Of a stretch of 64,000 nucleotides of DNA, positions 54,580 through 64,000 are shown one piece after another. Below the pieces are notes generated by a model. It was not told the DNA's origin and made no database searches. It saw only the letters and a program-made list of their open reading frames with translations. This stretch comes from an uncultured Collinsella sp. (lineage in GTDB: Bacteria; Actinomycetota; Coriobacteriia; Coriobacteriales; Coriobacteriaceae): NCBI GenBank assembly GCA_949285915.1, contig CASDZW010000008.1:1-64000 (forward strand). Direction: 5' to 3'. Position 1 is the stretch's first letter. Each line of letters opens with the position of its first letter. Position numbers and translations under genes: made by a program.

Positions 54580-57339
54580 TTACTCCTCGAGCAGGTCCTC
54601 GAGAGCAGCGTCGCCAGAGCCGATGTCCACATGGTCATCGGTATCAGCGCCGGCATCGGTCGCAGCGCCGAGGTCGAGCGCCTCCTGGCCCTCCATCACG
54701 GCGGGAGCCTTGGGCTTCTTCTTGGCGCTCGTCATACGTGCCACAGCGGTCACGCGGTCGCCATCGGCCACGCTCATCATCTTCACGCCCTGCGTGGCGC
54801 GGCCGGTACGGCTGATCTCGTCGGTCTTAACGCGAATCACGGTCGCGTTCTCCGTGATGATGAAGAGCTCGTGCTGCGGACCCACCGTCTTCATGGCGGC
54901 GAGCTTACCCTTGCGCGCGGTCATCTGGATGGTGTAGACACCCTGGCCACCGCGGTTCTGCAGCGGGTAGTCCTCAACCGGTGTGCGCTTGCCGTAGCCG
55001 TTCTCGGTAATCACAAAGAGGTCGCCGCGGCCGTTGGAGATCTCCATGCCAAGCACGGTGGCGTCGCCCTTCATGCGGATGCCGAGCACGCCCGAGGTGT
55101 CGCGCCCGGTCGCGCGGACCTGGTCCTCCATGAACATGATGGCCTTACCCTCGGTGGTGGCCATGATCACGCGGTCGCCCTCGCGCACGCGGCGGACGTC
55201 GAGCAGTGCGTCGCCGGCCTTGAGGTTGATGGCGATGATGCCGTCGCGGCGGCTGCGGTCGTACGCGCTCATGACGGTCTTCTTGACCATGCCCTGCTTG
55301 GTGGCAAAGAGCAGGTACTCGTTGTCGGGGAACTCGCGGCAGCTGATGACGCTCGCAATCTTCTCGCCGTCCTCAAAAGGCAGCAGGTTCACGATCGCGG
55401 TGCCGCGCGCCTGGCGCGTGCCCACGGGCAGCTCGTGCACCTTCAGGCGGTAGACCTTGCCCTTGTTGGAGAAGAAGAGCACGTACTCGTGGGTGCTCGC
55501 GATGAACATCTCACTGATGACGTCGTCCTCTTTGAGGTTCACGCCGCTGACGCCCTTGCCACCGCGCTTCTGCGCGCGGTAGGCCGCCACGGGGATGCGC
55601 TTCACGTAGCCGGTGTGGGTGATGGTCACGACCATGTCCTCGTCGGCGATGAGGTCCTCCACGTCGAGGTCGCGTTCCGCCTGAGAAATCTCGGTGCGGC
55701 GCTTGTCGCCGTACTTCTTGGAGATCTCGCGCATCTCGTCCTTGATGACGCCGAGGATCTTCTCCTCGTGGGCGAGCAGGTCCTCGTAGTAGGCGATGGC
55801 CTGACGGAGCCCGGCGAGCTCTTCCTCGATCTTGTTGCGCTCGAGGCCGGTCAGGCGGCGCAGCCGCATCTCGAGGATGGCGCTCGTCTGCTCGGGCGTA
55901 AAGCCAAAGCGCGCGATCAGGCGCCCGCTCGCCTCGGTATCGGTCTGAGAGGAGCGGATGATGCTGATGACCTCGTCGATATGGTCGAGTGCGAGCAGGT
56001 AGCCCTCGAGGATGTGCGCGCGGGCCTGGGCCTTCTTGAGGTCGTAGCGGGTGCGGCGGGTCACCACGTCGACCTGGTGGTCGATGTAGTGGCGCAGCAT
56101 CTCCGGCAGGCTCAGGCACTTGGGCACGCCGCCCACGAGCGCGAGGTTGTTCACGCCAAAGGTCGACTGCAGCGAGGTGAACTTGTAGAGGTTGTTGAGC
56201 ACAACCTGCGGGATGACGCCTTTCTTGAGCTCGATGACGAGGCGGATGCCCTTCTGGGTGGACTCGTCGCGCATGTCGGAGATGCCCTCGATGCGCTTCT
56301 CGTTTACGAGCTGGGCGATCTTCTCCTGGAGCGTGCCCTTGTTGACCTGGTAGGGAATCTCGGTAAAGACCAGACGGTTGCGGCCGGTCTTGGTGGACTC
56401 CACATGTGCCTTGGCGCGCACGGTGATGGAGCCGCGGCCGGTCTCGTAGGCCTGGCGGATGCCGTCGGTGCCCATGATGACCGCGCCGGTGGGAAAGTCT
56501 GGGCCGGGCATGACCTGCATGAGCTCGTCAACCGTTGCGTCGGGGTTGTCGATCAGCATGCACGTGGCCTCAACGGCCTCGGTGAGGTTGTGCGGCGGGA
56601 TGTTGGTGGCCATACCGACCGCGATGCCCGAGGAGCCGTTGACGAGCAGGTTGGGGAAGCGCGCGGGCAACACCTGCGGCTCGGCGAGCGACTCGTCGTA
56701 GTTGGGCTGCCAGTCAACGGTGTCCTTCTGCAGGTCGCGCAGAAGCTCCATCGCCGGGCGCGCAAGGCGGCTCTCGGTGTAACGCATGGCCGCGGCGCCA
56801 TCGCCGTCGATATTGCCGAAGTTACCGTGACCGTCGATAAGCGGGGTGCGCATGCTGAACCACTGTGCGAGGCGGACCATGGTGTCGTACACCGCGGAGT
56901 CACCGTGCGGGTGGTACTTACCAATAACCTCGCCGACCGTCCATGCACTCTTCTTGTGCGGGCGGTTGGGGTAGATGCCGCTCTCGTTCATGGCGTAGAG
57001 GATGCGGCGGTGCACCGGCTTTAAGCCGTCGCGCACGTCAGGCAGGGCACGCGCCGTGATGACCGACATCGAGTACTCGATGAAGCTCTGGCGCATCTCG
57101 TGCCCAAACTCAGAGATCTGCAGCTGGCCGCCGTTGATGTCCTCGCCGGCACTCTCGCCGCGGTCGACGGTGCCAAAGCTCTCCTCAAGCTCGCCGTCGT
57201 CTTCCTCTTCGTCCTCGACCTCGGCATCCTCAACGTAGACGTCGGTGCCCTCGTCGTCGGCCTCGGCACGCGCCAGCAGGCGCTTGAGGTCGTCGGAGAG
57301 GCCCTCGCCCTCGGGCTTGTTGTTCATATCGTCTGCCAC
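54580..57339 (-). CDS. gyrA: DNA gyrase subunit A
   Basis: A 919-residue GyrA, the DNA-cutting subunit. [10 protein letters not shown] shows the quinolone region with Ser and Asp at the usual positions (sensitive-type). [10 protein letters not shown] contains the catalytic Tyr, and the GyrA-box variant QKRGGKG in the C-terminal wrapping domain marks gyrase rather than topoisomerase IV. GTG 57339 follows AAGGAG. The protein carries an acidic N-terminal extension of about 55 residues ([14 protein letters not shown]) before the conserved [16 protein letters not shown]. It follows gyrB after 9 bases in the origin-linked order. Confidence 0.97.
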   Translation of the reverse strand: MADDMNNKPEGEGLSDDLKRLLARAEADDEGTDVYVEDAEVEDEEEDDGELEESFGTVDRGESAGEDINGGQLQISEFGHEMRQSFIEYSMSVITARALPDVRDGLKPVHRRILYAMNESGIYPNRPHKKSAWTVGEVIGKYHPHGDSAVYDTMVRLAQWFSMRTPLIDGHGNFGNIDGDGAAAMRYTESRLARPAMELLRDLQKDTVDWQPNYDESLAEPQVLPARFPNLLVNGSSGIAVGMATNIPPHNLTEAVEATCMLIDNPDATVDELMQVMPGPDFPTGAVIMGTDGIRQAYETGRGSITVRAKAHVESTKTGRNRLVFTEIPYQVNKGTLQEKIAQLVNEKRIEGISDMRDESTQKGIRLVIELKKGVIPQVVLNNLYKFTSLQSTFGVNNLALVGGVPKCLSLPEMLRHYIDHQVDVVTRRTRYDLKKAQARAHILEGYLLALDHIDEVISIIRSSQTDTEASGRLIARFGFTPEQTSAILEMRLRRLTGLERNKIEEELAGLRQAIAYYEDLLAHEEKILGVIKDEMREISKKYGDKRRTEISQAERDLDVEDLIADEDMVVTITHTGYVKRIPVAAYRAQKRGGKGVSGVNLKEDDVISEMFIASTHEYVLFFSNKGKVYRLKVHELPVGTRQARGTAIVNLLPFEDGEKIASVISCREFPDNEYLLFATKQGMVKKTVMSAYDRSRRDGIIAINLKAGDALLDVRRVREGDRVIMATTEGKAIMFMEDQVRATGRDTSGVLGIRMKGDATVLGMEISNGRGDLFVITENGYGKRTPVEDYPLQNRGGQGVYTIQMTARKGKLAAMKTVGPQHELFIITENATVIRVKTDEISRTGRATQGVKMMSVADGDRVTAVARMTSAKKKPKAPAVMEGQEALDLGAATDAGADTDDHVDIGSGDAALEDLLEE

Positions 57340-57348
57340 GTGTGCTCC

Positions 57349-59379
57349 TTACGCGTCCAGGAAGCGCGCGTCGTGCGCGTGCTTCTCGATGTACTCGCGG
57401 CGATACTCCACCTGGTTGCCCATGAGCTCGCGCACCGCGCGGTCGGCGGCCATGGCGTCGTCGATGGTCACGCGCTGCAGGATACGGGTCTTGGGGTCCA
57501 TGGTGGTCGAGGCGAGCTGCTTGGGGTCCATCTCGCCCAGACCCTTGTAGCGCTGGACGGTGTAGCCGCGGCGCTTCTTGGTGACCTTGCCAGACGCGGC
57601 AGCATCGTCGTCGGCACCCTCGTCGGGGTTGAGGCCGAGACTCTTGATGGTGTCGCGCAGGATCTCCTCCTCCGGCTGGCGGCCGTTGGGGTAGACGTAG
57701 TGGATCTTGTTGCGCACCTTGATGCCAAAGATCGGCGGGCAGGCCACGTACACATAGCCGGCGTCGATGAGCGGGCGCATGTACTTGTAGAAGAACGTGA
57801 GCAGAAGGATGCGGATGTGCGCGCCGTCAACGTCTGCATCGGTCATGATGATGATCTTGTGGTAGCGCGCCTTGGTGATGTCAAAGTCGCCGCCGTCGCC
57901 CGCGCTCGTGGTCACGCCGCAGCCGATGGCGGTGATGAGCGACTGGATGGTGTCGGAGCTAAAGGCGCGGTGGTCGCCCACGCGCTCGACGTTCAAGATC
58001 TTGCCGCGCAGGGGCAAAATCGCTTGGATATCGCGGCGGCGGCCGTCCTTGGCCGAGCCGCCTGCGGAATCACCCTCTACGATAAAGAGCTCGGTCATCT
58101 CGGCGTCGCGCACCGAGCAGTCGGCGAGCTTGCCAGGCAGGCTCGCGGTCTCGAGCAGGCTCTTGCGGCGGGTTGCCTCGCGCGCCTTGCGGGCGGCGTT
58201 GCGGGCCTTCGACGCCTGCTGGGCCTTCTTCACGATCTCGCGGCCGGCCTTGGGATGCTCCTCAAGATAGTCGGTGAGGCCCTCGGTCACAACCTTGAGC
58301 GTAAGGGTACGCATGAACGAGCTGCCGAGCTTGGCCTTGGTCTGGCCCTCAAACTGCGGGTCGGCAAGCTTAACGGAGATGACCGCGGCAAGGCCCTCGC
58401 GCACGTCGTCGCCCGTGAGGTTAGCATCCTTCTCCTTCAGAATGTTCTGCTTGCGCGCATAGTCGTTAATGACACGGGTGAGCGCGGTGCGGAAGCCCTC
58501 GAGGTGCATGCCGCCCTCGGGGGTGTAGATGTCGTTCGCAAAGCTCATGACGTTCTCGGAGTACGAGGTGTTCCACTGGAGCGCCACCTCGACCTCGCCC
58601 GCACGCTCCACCGGCGCGCCGTCCTCGCTCTTACCAAACAGGTAGATGGGGCGCTTGAGACCGTCGGGGATCTCCTTGCCCTCGTTCAGGAACTTGACGA
58701 AGTCGACGATGCCGCCCTCGTAGCAGAACTCGTCCACACGCGGGGTGAGCTCGCGCTCGTCACGCAGGATGATCTTGAGGTTGCGGTTCAGGAAGGCCGT
58801 CTCCTGCAGACGGTTGCGCAGGGTCTCGTAGTCGTAGACGGTCGTCTCAAAGATCTCGTCGTCCGGCCAGAAGGTCGTGGTGGTACCCGTGGCCTTGGAG
58901 TCGCCGATCTGCTTCATCTTCTGCGTGGTCTTGCCGCGGCTGAACTCCATCTCGTAGATGTGGCCGTCGCGCTTGACCTGCACGTTCATCTTTTTGGAGA
59001 GCGCGTTTACCACCGACACGCCCACGCCGTGCAGGCCGCCGGAAACCTTGTAGGCGTTGTTGTCGAACTTACCGCCCGCGTGAAGCACGGTCATGACCAC
59101 CTCGAGGGTGGGGATCTTCTTCTGCGGGTGCTTGGCCACCGGGATGCCGCGGCCGTTGTCGACCACGGTGATGGAGTTGTCCGGGTGGACGGTGACCTCG
59201 ATCTTGGAGCAGAAGCCGGCCATTGCCTCGTCGACGGAGTTGTCGACGATCTCCCACACAAGGTGGTGCAGGCCGCTTGAGCTGGTGGAACCGATGTACA
59301 TGCCGGGACGCTTGCGAACTGCCTCGAGACCCTCGAGGATCTTAATGTCGCTCGCGCCGTAATCGTTCGATTTAGCCAC
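57349..59379 (-). CDS. gyrB: DNA gyrase subunit B
   Basis: A 676-residue GyrB, the ATPase and TOPRIM subunit. RKRPGMYIGST, IVDNSVDEAMAG, VVDNGRGIPV and GGLHGVGVSVVNALS form the GHKL ATPase. EGDSAGGSAKDGRRR, ILPLRGKILNVE and MTDADVDGAHI form the TOPRIM part. GTG 59379 follows GGAGAAAAC. A promoter with TATCAT and TTTAGA, 17 bases apart, lies 64-92 bases upstream. The gene is followed by gyrA. Length fits actinobacterial GyrB. Confidence 0.97.
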   Translation of the reverse strand: MAKSNDYGASDIKILEGLEAVRKRPGMYIGSTSSSGLHHLVWEIVDNSVDEAMAGFCSKIEVTVHPDNSITVVDNGRGIPVAKHPQKKIPTLEVVMTVLHAGGKFDNNAYKVSGGLHGVGVSVVNALSKKMNVQVKRDGHIYEMEFSRGKTTQKMKQIGDSKATGTTTTFWPDDEIFETTVYDYETLRNRLQETAFLNRNLKIILRDERELTPRVDEFCYEGGIVDFVKFLNEGKEIPDGLKRPIYLFGKSEDGAPVERAGEVEVALQWNTSYSENVMSFANDIYTPEGGMHLEGFRTALTRVINDYARKQNILKEKDANLTGDDVREGLAAVISVKLADPQFEGQTKAKLGSSFMRTLTLKVVTEGLTDYLEEHPKAGREIVKKAQQASKARNAARKAREATRRKSLLETASLPGKLADCSVRDAEMTELFIVEGDSAGGSAKDGRRRDIQAILPLRGKILNVERVGDHRAFSSDTIQSLITAIGCGVTTSAGDGGDFDITKARYHKIIIMTDADVDGAHIRILLLTFFYKYMRPLIDAGYVYVACPPIFGIKVRNKIHYVYPNGRQPEEEILRDTIKSLGLNPDEGADDDAAASGKVTKKRRGYTVQRYKGLGEMDPKQLASTTMDPKTRILQRVTIDDAMAADRAVRELMGNQVEYRREYIEKHAHDARFLDA

Positions 59380-59442
59380 GTTTTCTCCTATCGGATACCC
59401 CGCCGGGTATCACTTCGAACCGATACGCGTTCAAGCCTATCT

Positions 59443-59471
59443 ATGATACCTGATTAAAGTGGCTCTCTAAA
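59443..59471 (-). promoter_or_regulatory. promoter for gyrBA
   Basis: On the minus strand TTTAGA (59471-59466) and TATCAT (59448-59443) are 17 bases apart, in the gap between dciA and gyrB. Confidence 0.6.
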
Positions 59472-59509
59472 GGCGGTTCAAAAGGCTCTACAAGGCCACC
59501 AGATTGCCG

Positions 59510-60127
59510 TCACGCGCCGTTTTGAGCGTCGCCGGTCTTTTTCCACTCAAGACTCGCCTTCATGGCGTTTTTAAGCGCCGCTGCGAGCTTTTGGTCAGAA
59601 ATTGGTGAGACGGCGGCGTCCAATTGTGCATATTCCTCTGCCGAGAGCTCCGCATGCGGCCGCTCGGGCGCGCGGGCGGCGGCGCCGGAAGGACCGGCGG
59701 GCGCGCAGGTGCCGTATGAAGCGCGTTGACGCGTGCCCGAGGACGCCGCATTTGGTGCGTTGGACGCAGCGCCGGCCACACCACCTTTGGCGAGGTGACT
59801 CTTTACGTGACCCGGCTTGGTGGTGCGAAACTTGAAGCCCGCGAGGGAGACGCCCTGGCGCTCCATGCGCGTGCGGATGATCTCGCGGAGCATCGACATC
59901 TCCTGCGTCCAGGACGCGGCGTCGAGGTAGACGAGGAGCTCGTTGGTATCGGGCAGGTAGCGCAGGCCCGTCACGTGCGCGCCCTCGCGCGTGCCGCCGC
60001 AGACGACGTTCCACGCGCGGTAGACCTCGCGCGAGCGCTCGGCACGCGCCATCTGCTCGCGGCGCTCGGGCGTGGCGGCGCCGAGGATGCGCCGGCGCTC
60101 GGCATCCAGATACTCGTTGAGGTCCAT
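59510..60127 (-). CDS. dciA: DciA/DUF721 family protein
   Basis: A protein of about 205 residues of the DUF721 family. In many bacteria without DnaC, DciA helps load the DnaB helicase, and its gene lies between recF and gyrB, as here. The KH-like domain covers about residues 20-110 (VYRAWNVVCG, LVYLDAASWTQEMSMLREII, VSLAGFKF). The rest is Ala/Pro-rich and disordered, ending in a helical tail (AALKNAMKASLEWKK). I prefer ATG 60127 behind GAGGGGG; an ATG at 60148 is possible. Its function here is inferred from family and synteny. Confidence 0.88.
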   Translation of the reverse strand: MDLNEYLDAERRRILGAATPERREQMARAERSREVYRAWNVVCGGTREGAHVTGLRYLPDTNELLVYLDAASWTQEMSMLREIIRTRMERQGVSLAGFKFRTTKPGHVKSHLAKGGVAGAASNAPNAASSGTRQRASYGTCAPAGPSGAAARAPERPHAELSAEEYAQLDAAVSPISDQKLAAALKNAMKASLEWKKTGDAQNGA

Positions 60128-60163
60128 GCGCACCCCCTCAGGCGACATGAAGGCGATCTTCCA

Positions 60164-61363
60164 TCACACCGTGCCGATGGTTACGACCTTTGCACGGTCA
60201 AGTATAGCGTCCGAGAAGTAGCCGAGGTTCGTGGTGGTGATGACCGTCTGAACCTCGTCCTCGATACCGCGCACAAAGGCCTCGCGGCGCTCGGCGTCGA
60301 GCTCGCTCATCACGTCGTCGAGCAGAAGCAAAGGCGGCCGACCAAGGATGTCGCGCGTGACCGCGACCTCGGCGACCTTCCATGCGAGCACAAGCGAGCG
60401 CTGCTGCCCCTGCGAGGCAAAAGCGCGAGCGTCCCGTCCGTCGATAGAGAAGCGGATCTCGTCGCGGTGCGGGCCCACGAGCGTGATGCCCCGGCGGAGC
60501 TCGTCATCAAAGACCACATCGAGGGCGGCGAGCATGCGCTCGCGCCACCAGGCGACTTGCGCCATGCGGTCAACGCCGGAGCGATCCGCGGGGGCGCCAT
60601 CGGCGGAGCGGTCCCCCGCAGCCACGTCCTCATCCGCGGCGGCCGGTCCCTCGGCAACCTCGCCGGAGGCGCCGCCAAGCACGGCATCCACACTCGCCTC
60701 GTACGTGATGTCAGCCCGCTCGCCGGGCGCAATCTGGGCGTACGCCTCAACAAACCGCACGCGAATACGGTCGAGCAGCGCCAGGCGGTGTGTGAGCAGC
60801 GACGCCCCTGCCTGCGCAAGCGAATCGTTCCACGCGGCGAGCATCTCGCGCGTGCACCAGCGCTCCTTCAGAAGCGCGTTTCTCTGCTCCACCAGGCGCT
60901 CGTAGGTACTCAGAAGCTGAGCGTACTGCTCGTTTAGCTGCACGCCAAAGCCGTCCAGCGCGGCGCGGCGCACGCTTGCCGAGCGCTTGATCATGTCGAG
61001 GTCATCGGGGCAGAAAAGCACGCTCGGCACCACGCCGCGCACACCGGCGGCGCGGCACTTCTTGCCGTTGCGCGAGAAACTGCGTTTGCCGTCACGCACC
61101 GTGCAGCCCAGGTCGACCACGCGCCCGTCGCCTTCCAGGCGAAGCGCAATCGAGCAGCTCTCCTCCCCTTCCTCCACCAGCTCGGCGGGCGAGGGTTTGC
61201 GAAAGCTCGCGCCCGAGGTGGCGAGCTCGAGCGCCTCGACCAGATTGGTCTTGCCCTGGGCGTTTCTGCCCACAAGGACCGTCACGCCCGGGTCGAGCTC
61301 GAGCGTGTAGTCGTTGTAGTTGCGAAAGTTGCGCACATGGAGCGTGCGCGCGAGGATGGCCAC
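60164..61363 (-). CDS. recF: DNA replication/repair protein RecF
   Basis: A 399-residue SMC-like ATPase that helps load RecA at gaps. Walker A is GRNAQGKTNLVEAL, the signature is FASQGQQRSLVLAWK and Walker B is PLLLLDDVMSELD. LHVRNFRNYNDYTLEL at the start is typical. An Ala/Asp/Gly-rich insert (about 225-265) lengthens it beyond the usual about 370. GTG 61363 is the start; the ribosome site is weak, so coupling with dnaN 24 bases upstream is likely. Order dnaN-recF-dciA-gyrB-gyrA is the canonical origin arrangement. Confidence 0.96.
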   Translation of the reverse strand: MAILARTLHVRNFRNYNDYTLELDPGVTVLVGRNAQGKTNLVEALELATSGASFRKPSPAELVEEGEESCSIALRLEGDGRVVDLGCTVRDGKRSFSRNGKKCRAAGVRGVVPSVLFCPDDLDMIKRSASVRRAALDGFGVQLNEQYAQLLSTYERLVEQRNALLKERWCTREMLAAWNDSLAQAGASLLTHRLALLDRIRVRFVEAYAQIAPGERADITYEASVDAVLGGASGEVAEGPAAADEDVAAGDRSADGAPADRSGVDRMAQVAWWRERMLAALDVVFDDELRRGITLVGPHRDEIRFSIDGRDARAFASQGQQRSLVLAWKVAEVAVTRDILGRPPLLLLDDVMSELDAERREAFVRGIEDEVQTVITTTNLGYFSDAILDRAKVVTIGTV

Positions 61364-61387
61364 GAGCCTGCCGCCGCGCGCGGGGCG

Positions 61388-62491
61388 CTAGATGCGCACC
61401 GGCATCACGAGGTAGAGGTAGTTGATCTTGTCGTAGCTCTTAAAGACGCCGGGCGCCTGGTAGCTCTTGAGCTCGAGCGTGATCTCCTTCTCACGGTTAA
61501 GCACGTTCAGGCAGCCAAAGATGTAGTGGTAGTTGAAGGCGATGGTGCCGCTCTCGCCCTCGGCCTCCACGTCGATGGTCTCCTGCGCGAGGTCCTGGTC
61601 GCCCGAGATGGAGGAGAGCGAAAGCGCACCCGCCTCGGTATCGATCTCGATCTTGACGGCCGGGTTGTTGCTCGCAATGACGGCCACGCGCTTGAGGGCC
61701 GCGGTGAACGCCGCGACGTCGATCTTCACGCTCGTGACGCACGAAGTGGGGATTAGCTGCTTGTAGTTGGGGTAGGTGCCCTCAAGGCGACGCGAGACGT
61801 AGCAGGTGTTGCCCGCCTCAAACACCACCTGGGTGTCGGTTGCACCCACCAGGATCTGCGGCTCGTCACGCATGATGGAAAGCGCGTCGTTCATGGCCTC
61901 GGCCGGGATGTTGATCTCAAAGCTGCCCTCAAGGGTCGAGGTCTCCACCTGTGTGTCGCACACGGCCAGACGGAACGAGTCGGTCGCCACCAGGCGCAGA
62001 GTGTTGTTCTCGACCGTCATGTGCACGCCGCCCAGGATGGGGCGCGCCTTGTCGGTCGAGGTGACGCGCCACACGCGGGAGGTCATCTCGGTCAGGATGT
62101 TCATGGGCAGCTCGACGCTCGCCTCGATGGCGTACGCCGGAAACTCCGGGAAGTCCGCCGGGTCGAGCGTGTTCAGGCGCACGTGCGACTTCTGGCAGGT
62201 GATGGCAATCTGGCGGTCGACGGTCTCAAAGGCAACCGCGGCGTCCGGCAGGGTCTTGATGAGGTTCGCGAGCATCTTGCAGGGGATGACGGTCGCACCC
62301 GGCTCCTCAACATGCGCGGCAATGCGATGGCGAATCGAGGTGGTGTAGTTGGAGGTCTGGAACTCCAGCACGCCGTCTGCAGCGCGCACGAGCACGCCGG
62401 CCAGAATGGGGAGCGTGGAGGATGTAGCGACGCCCTTCTGCACGGTGGCGATTGCGTCGGCGAGTGAGGTCTGGCTTACGGTGAACTTCAT
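61388..62491 (-). CDS. dnaN: DNA polymerase III beta clamp
   Basis: A 367-residue sliding clamp that tethers DNA polymerase III. Three clamp domains follow each other: ATVQKGVATSSTLPILAGVL at the start, DKARPILGGVHM in the middle, and ending KSYDKINYLYLVMPVRI, where the usual C-terminal MPVR motif is present. ATG 62491 follows AAAGGCG. It lies downstream of dnaA across a 264-base gap that carries DnaA-box-like sites and an AT-rich tract. Length is typical. Confidence 0.97.
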   Translation of the reverse strand: MKFTVSQTSLADAIATVQKGVATSSTLPILAGVLVRAADGVLEFQTSNYTTSIRHRIAAHVEEPGATVIPCKMLANLIKTLPDAAVAFETVDRQIAITCQKSHVRLNTLDPADFPEFPAYAIEASVELPMNILTEMTSRVWRVTSTDKARPILGGVHMTVENNTLRLVATDSFRLAVCDTQVETSTLEGSFEINIPAEAMNDALSIMRDEPQILVGATDTQVVFEAGNTCYVSRRLEGTYPNYKQLIPTSCVTSVKIDVAAFTAALKRVAVIASNNPAVKIEIDTEAGALSLSSISGDQDLAQETIDVEAEGESGTIAFNYHYIFGCLNVLNREKEITLELKSYQAPGVFKSYDKINYLYLVMPVRI

Positions 62492-62500
62492 GGCGCGCCT

Positions 62501-62694
62501 TTCTTTTATATATAAGTTCTAGTAACCAATGATAGTAATAAGTCGGTTGATGTTGGGGATTACGCGGCTTTTCCCAGTACGATGCCCAAAAGTTTTTCGA
62601 CCGAGCCTTGTTGAGAACCGTGTCTGTTTTCCACCAAAACAAAGGGTGCTTGATTTATCCACCGTACACCCTTGGTTTTCCACCGTTTATCTCC
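62501..62694. other. probable replication origin region between dnaA and dnaN
   Basis: Three DnaA-box-like 9-mers in one orientation, TTTTCCACC (62627-62635), TTATCCACC (62655-62663) and TTTTCCACC (62676-62684), plus a weaker TTTATCTCC, lie in this gap. The middle box sits inside an inverted repeat AAGGGTG/CACCCTT (62642-62648 and 62667-62673). An AT-rich tract (about 62505-62550, with TTTTATATATAAG) could be the unwinding element. No box is the perfect TTATCCACA. Another box cluster may lie on the other side of dnaA. Confidence 0.55.
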
Positions 62695-62755
62695 CATCTT
62701 TCCCGAGGTTTTCCCCTACCGAGGTCTCTACTCTGACCATAATCCAACCGCACGC

Positions 62756-64000
62756 TTACGAGCGGAGGATAATCTTGTTGCGCAGCTGCTGGAGGTCGTC
62801 CACGAAAGCACGGTCCTCCTTCATGCGCTTCTCGATCACCTTGACCGAGTGCAGCACCGTGGTGTGATCGCGCCCGCCAAAAGCGGCTCCCACCATAGAG
62901 GTTGTCATCTCGCACATGTCGAGCGCAAGGTAGACGGCCACGTGGCGGGCGTTCTTGATGGCGGCTTGGCGCCGGGGTCCAATGAGGTCGTTGTGGCTCA
63001 CGCGGTAGAAGTCCTCAACCACTTTCTGAACCGTCTCGACGCTGATCTTCTTGTGTGCCGCGTCAAAGTACTCGTTGGCAATACGGTCGATGTCGTCGCC
63101 CGTGAGGGTGCGCCCCTCCTGCTCACGCTCAAAGCTCTCGCCCGCGCAGCGCTCGCAAAAGCTCTCGAGCTCGCGGATGTTGGTGCCCGAGACACTCGCC
63201 ATGTGCTTGAGGTCCTCCTCGGTGAGGTGACCGCCGCCCGTGCGGATGGACGAGAGGAGCGATGTGTCGCCGCCCGCCGGCGGCAGGGCGTCCGCCGCGG
63301 GAAGCACGGTGTTTTCGTAGTAGTGCTTCAAGATCATGAACTTCATCTCAAAGCCGGGCTCCGAGACAAGGCAGAGCATGCCCGCGTTAAAGCGGCTGGT
63401 AAGACGCTCGTCCATGCCGAGGTTCTTGGGCGCGCGGTCAGACGCGATCGCAACCTTCTTGTTGTCGCGGATGAACTCGTCCATCAGGCTGAAGAAGTTG
63501 TCGATGGACGCGGTCTTGCCGATGATGTTCTGGATATCGTCGATGATGAGGACGTCCGCGTCATGATAGTCGCGCAGAATCGCGCGGTGGGCGTCCTTTT
63601 GAAGCGCTACCTCGTTGATGAAGTCGTCGATGTAGGCCTGGCTGTTGGCGTACTTGACCTTGAGGTGCGGGCAGTTCTCGTTCAGGTAGTTCTTGATGGC
63701 GAGCAAAAGGTGCGTCTTACCAAGGCCCGACTTGCCGTAGATAAAAAGCGAGCTGTAACTGCCCGGGTCCTCCGCGGTCACGGCAAAGCGCACGGCCGAG
63801 TTGTAGGCGTGCTTGTTCTCGTCGCCGTACACAAAGTTCTCAAACGTGAATTTGGAGTTGATGGGTACCGCTGGGTACGTGTCGTTGCTGGCAGCAGGTG
63901 AGGCGGATGCCGAGATAACCGCTCCGCCCATGGCGCCGGACGCCGCGTTCCCGTTGCTGCGAGACGCTCCGCCGCCCTGCCCCATGGTGCTCATGAGGCG
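62756..64000 (-). CDS. dnaA: chromosomal replication initiator DnaA, 5' partial
   Basis: At least 414 residues of DnaA are visible; the frame runs off the window end, so the N-terminal domain I is missing. The last part of the Ser/Ala/Gly-rich linker (domain II) is followed by FENFVYGDENKHAYNSA, Walker A YGKSGLGKTHLL, Walker B VLIIDDIQ, sensor 2 in the C-terminal AAA+ lid, and the DNA-binding domain IV signature GGRDHTTVLHS. It binds the boxes in the gap before dnaN and starts replication. The ATG at 63994 (MSTMGQG) is probably internal. Confidence 0.96.
   Translation of the reverse strand, partial: RLMSTMGQGGGASRSNGNAASGAMGGAVISASASPAASNDTYPAVPINSKFTFENFVYGDENKHAYNSAVRFAVTAEDPGSYSSLFIYGKSGLGKTHLLLAIKNYLNENCPHLKVKYANSQAYIDDFINEVALQKDAHRAILRDYHDADVLIIDDIQNIIGKTASIDNFFSLMDEFIRDNKKVAIASDRAPKNLGMDERLTSRFNAGMLCLVSEPGFEMKFMILKHYYENTVLPAADALPPAGGDTSLLSSIRTGGGHLTEEDLKHMASVSGTNIRELESFCERCAGESFEREQEGRTLTGDDIDRIANEYFDAAHKKISVETVQKVVEDFYRVSHNDLIGPRRQAAIKNARHVAVYLALDMCEMTTSMVGAAFGGRDHTTVLHSVKVIEKRMKEDRAFVDDLQQLRNKIILRS

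Noticed and set aside
54574-59280. Two very long plus-strand frames (816 and 726 codons) antisense to gyrA and gyrB, and one antisense to dnaA (62672-63901)
   Set aside because: Gyrase and DnaA are certain on the other strand. The antisense products are Val/Ala/His-rich with no recognisable fold.

Overview
The window reads as a chromosome segment of a high-GC Gram-positive actinobacterium. A Coriobacteriia member such as Collinsella is my best guess, from overall protein character and from the conserved order dnaA-dnaN-recF-dciA-gyrB-gyrA. That block lies at the right end on the minus strand, with a probable origin between dnaA and dnaN (about 62.5-62.7 kb). Housekeeping genes are strongly GC-rich. 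Three stretches are visibly AT-richer: about 30.3-31.6 kb, 35.9-40.0 kb and 41.2-45 kb. These look acquired.

Layout. 0-3.4 kb: remains of an ECF vitamin transporter (partial S component, truncated T component, and an A-A-S fusion protein) with a suspicious junction near base 490. 3.4-11 kb: sirtuin, exonuclease III, glmU-prs-pth and the NfnAB-type flavin oxidoreductase pair. 11.3-15.5 kb (minus): a polar amino acid ABC transporter operon ending in a cytidylate-kinase-like gene. 15.6-18.3 kb: GatB/YqeY protein, membrane-anchored PpiC-type foldase and a lone PTS EIIA. 18.5-24.5 kb: phosphoketolase, glmS and a LacI regulator. 24.6-29.8 kb: VanZ-RDD fusion, HAD phosphatase, LarE and an EF-G-like GTPase.

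30-40 kb is the accessory core. An Abi_2 (AbiF/AbiD-like) HEPN protein is preceded by a short candidate RNA with its own terminator. A maltose-type PTS, 6-phospho-alpha-glucosidase and RpiR regulator locus sits in the middle. A two-gene cassette of unknown function follows (soluble protein plus four-helix membrane protein). Last comes a SLATT membrane protein translationally linked to a reverse transcriptase, preceded by a 124-base multi-hairpin element. I read this as a small defence island around a sugar locus. The SLATT-RT pair, the Abi_2-RNA pair and the unknown cassette are the best candidates for undescribed biology.

40-51.2 kb (minus): a cell-surface polysaccharide operon. It starts with a LoaP/NusG-type antiterminator and continues with the initiating sugar transferase, GT2, LicD, TagB/F-type polymerase, an IspD/TarI-type cytidylyltransferase, an SDR, Wzx, Wzy, an acyltransferase and RfbB. 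This gene set suggests a phosphate-containing, teichoic-acid-like glycan, possibly with a CDP-polyol precursor. A DUF4012 membrane protein is encoded divergently, followed by a bifunctional-nuclease (DUF151) gene and the gyrase/origin block.

Two 185-base elements with related terminal inverted repeats (11080-11264 and 30094-30278) are MITE-like. No tRNA, rRNA or CRISPR array was recognised.
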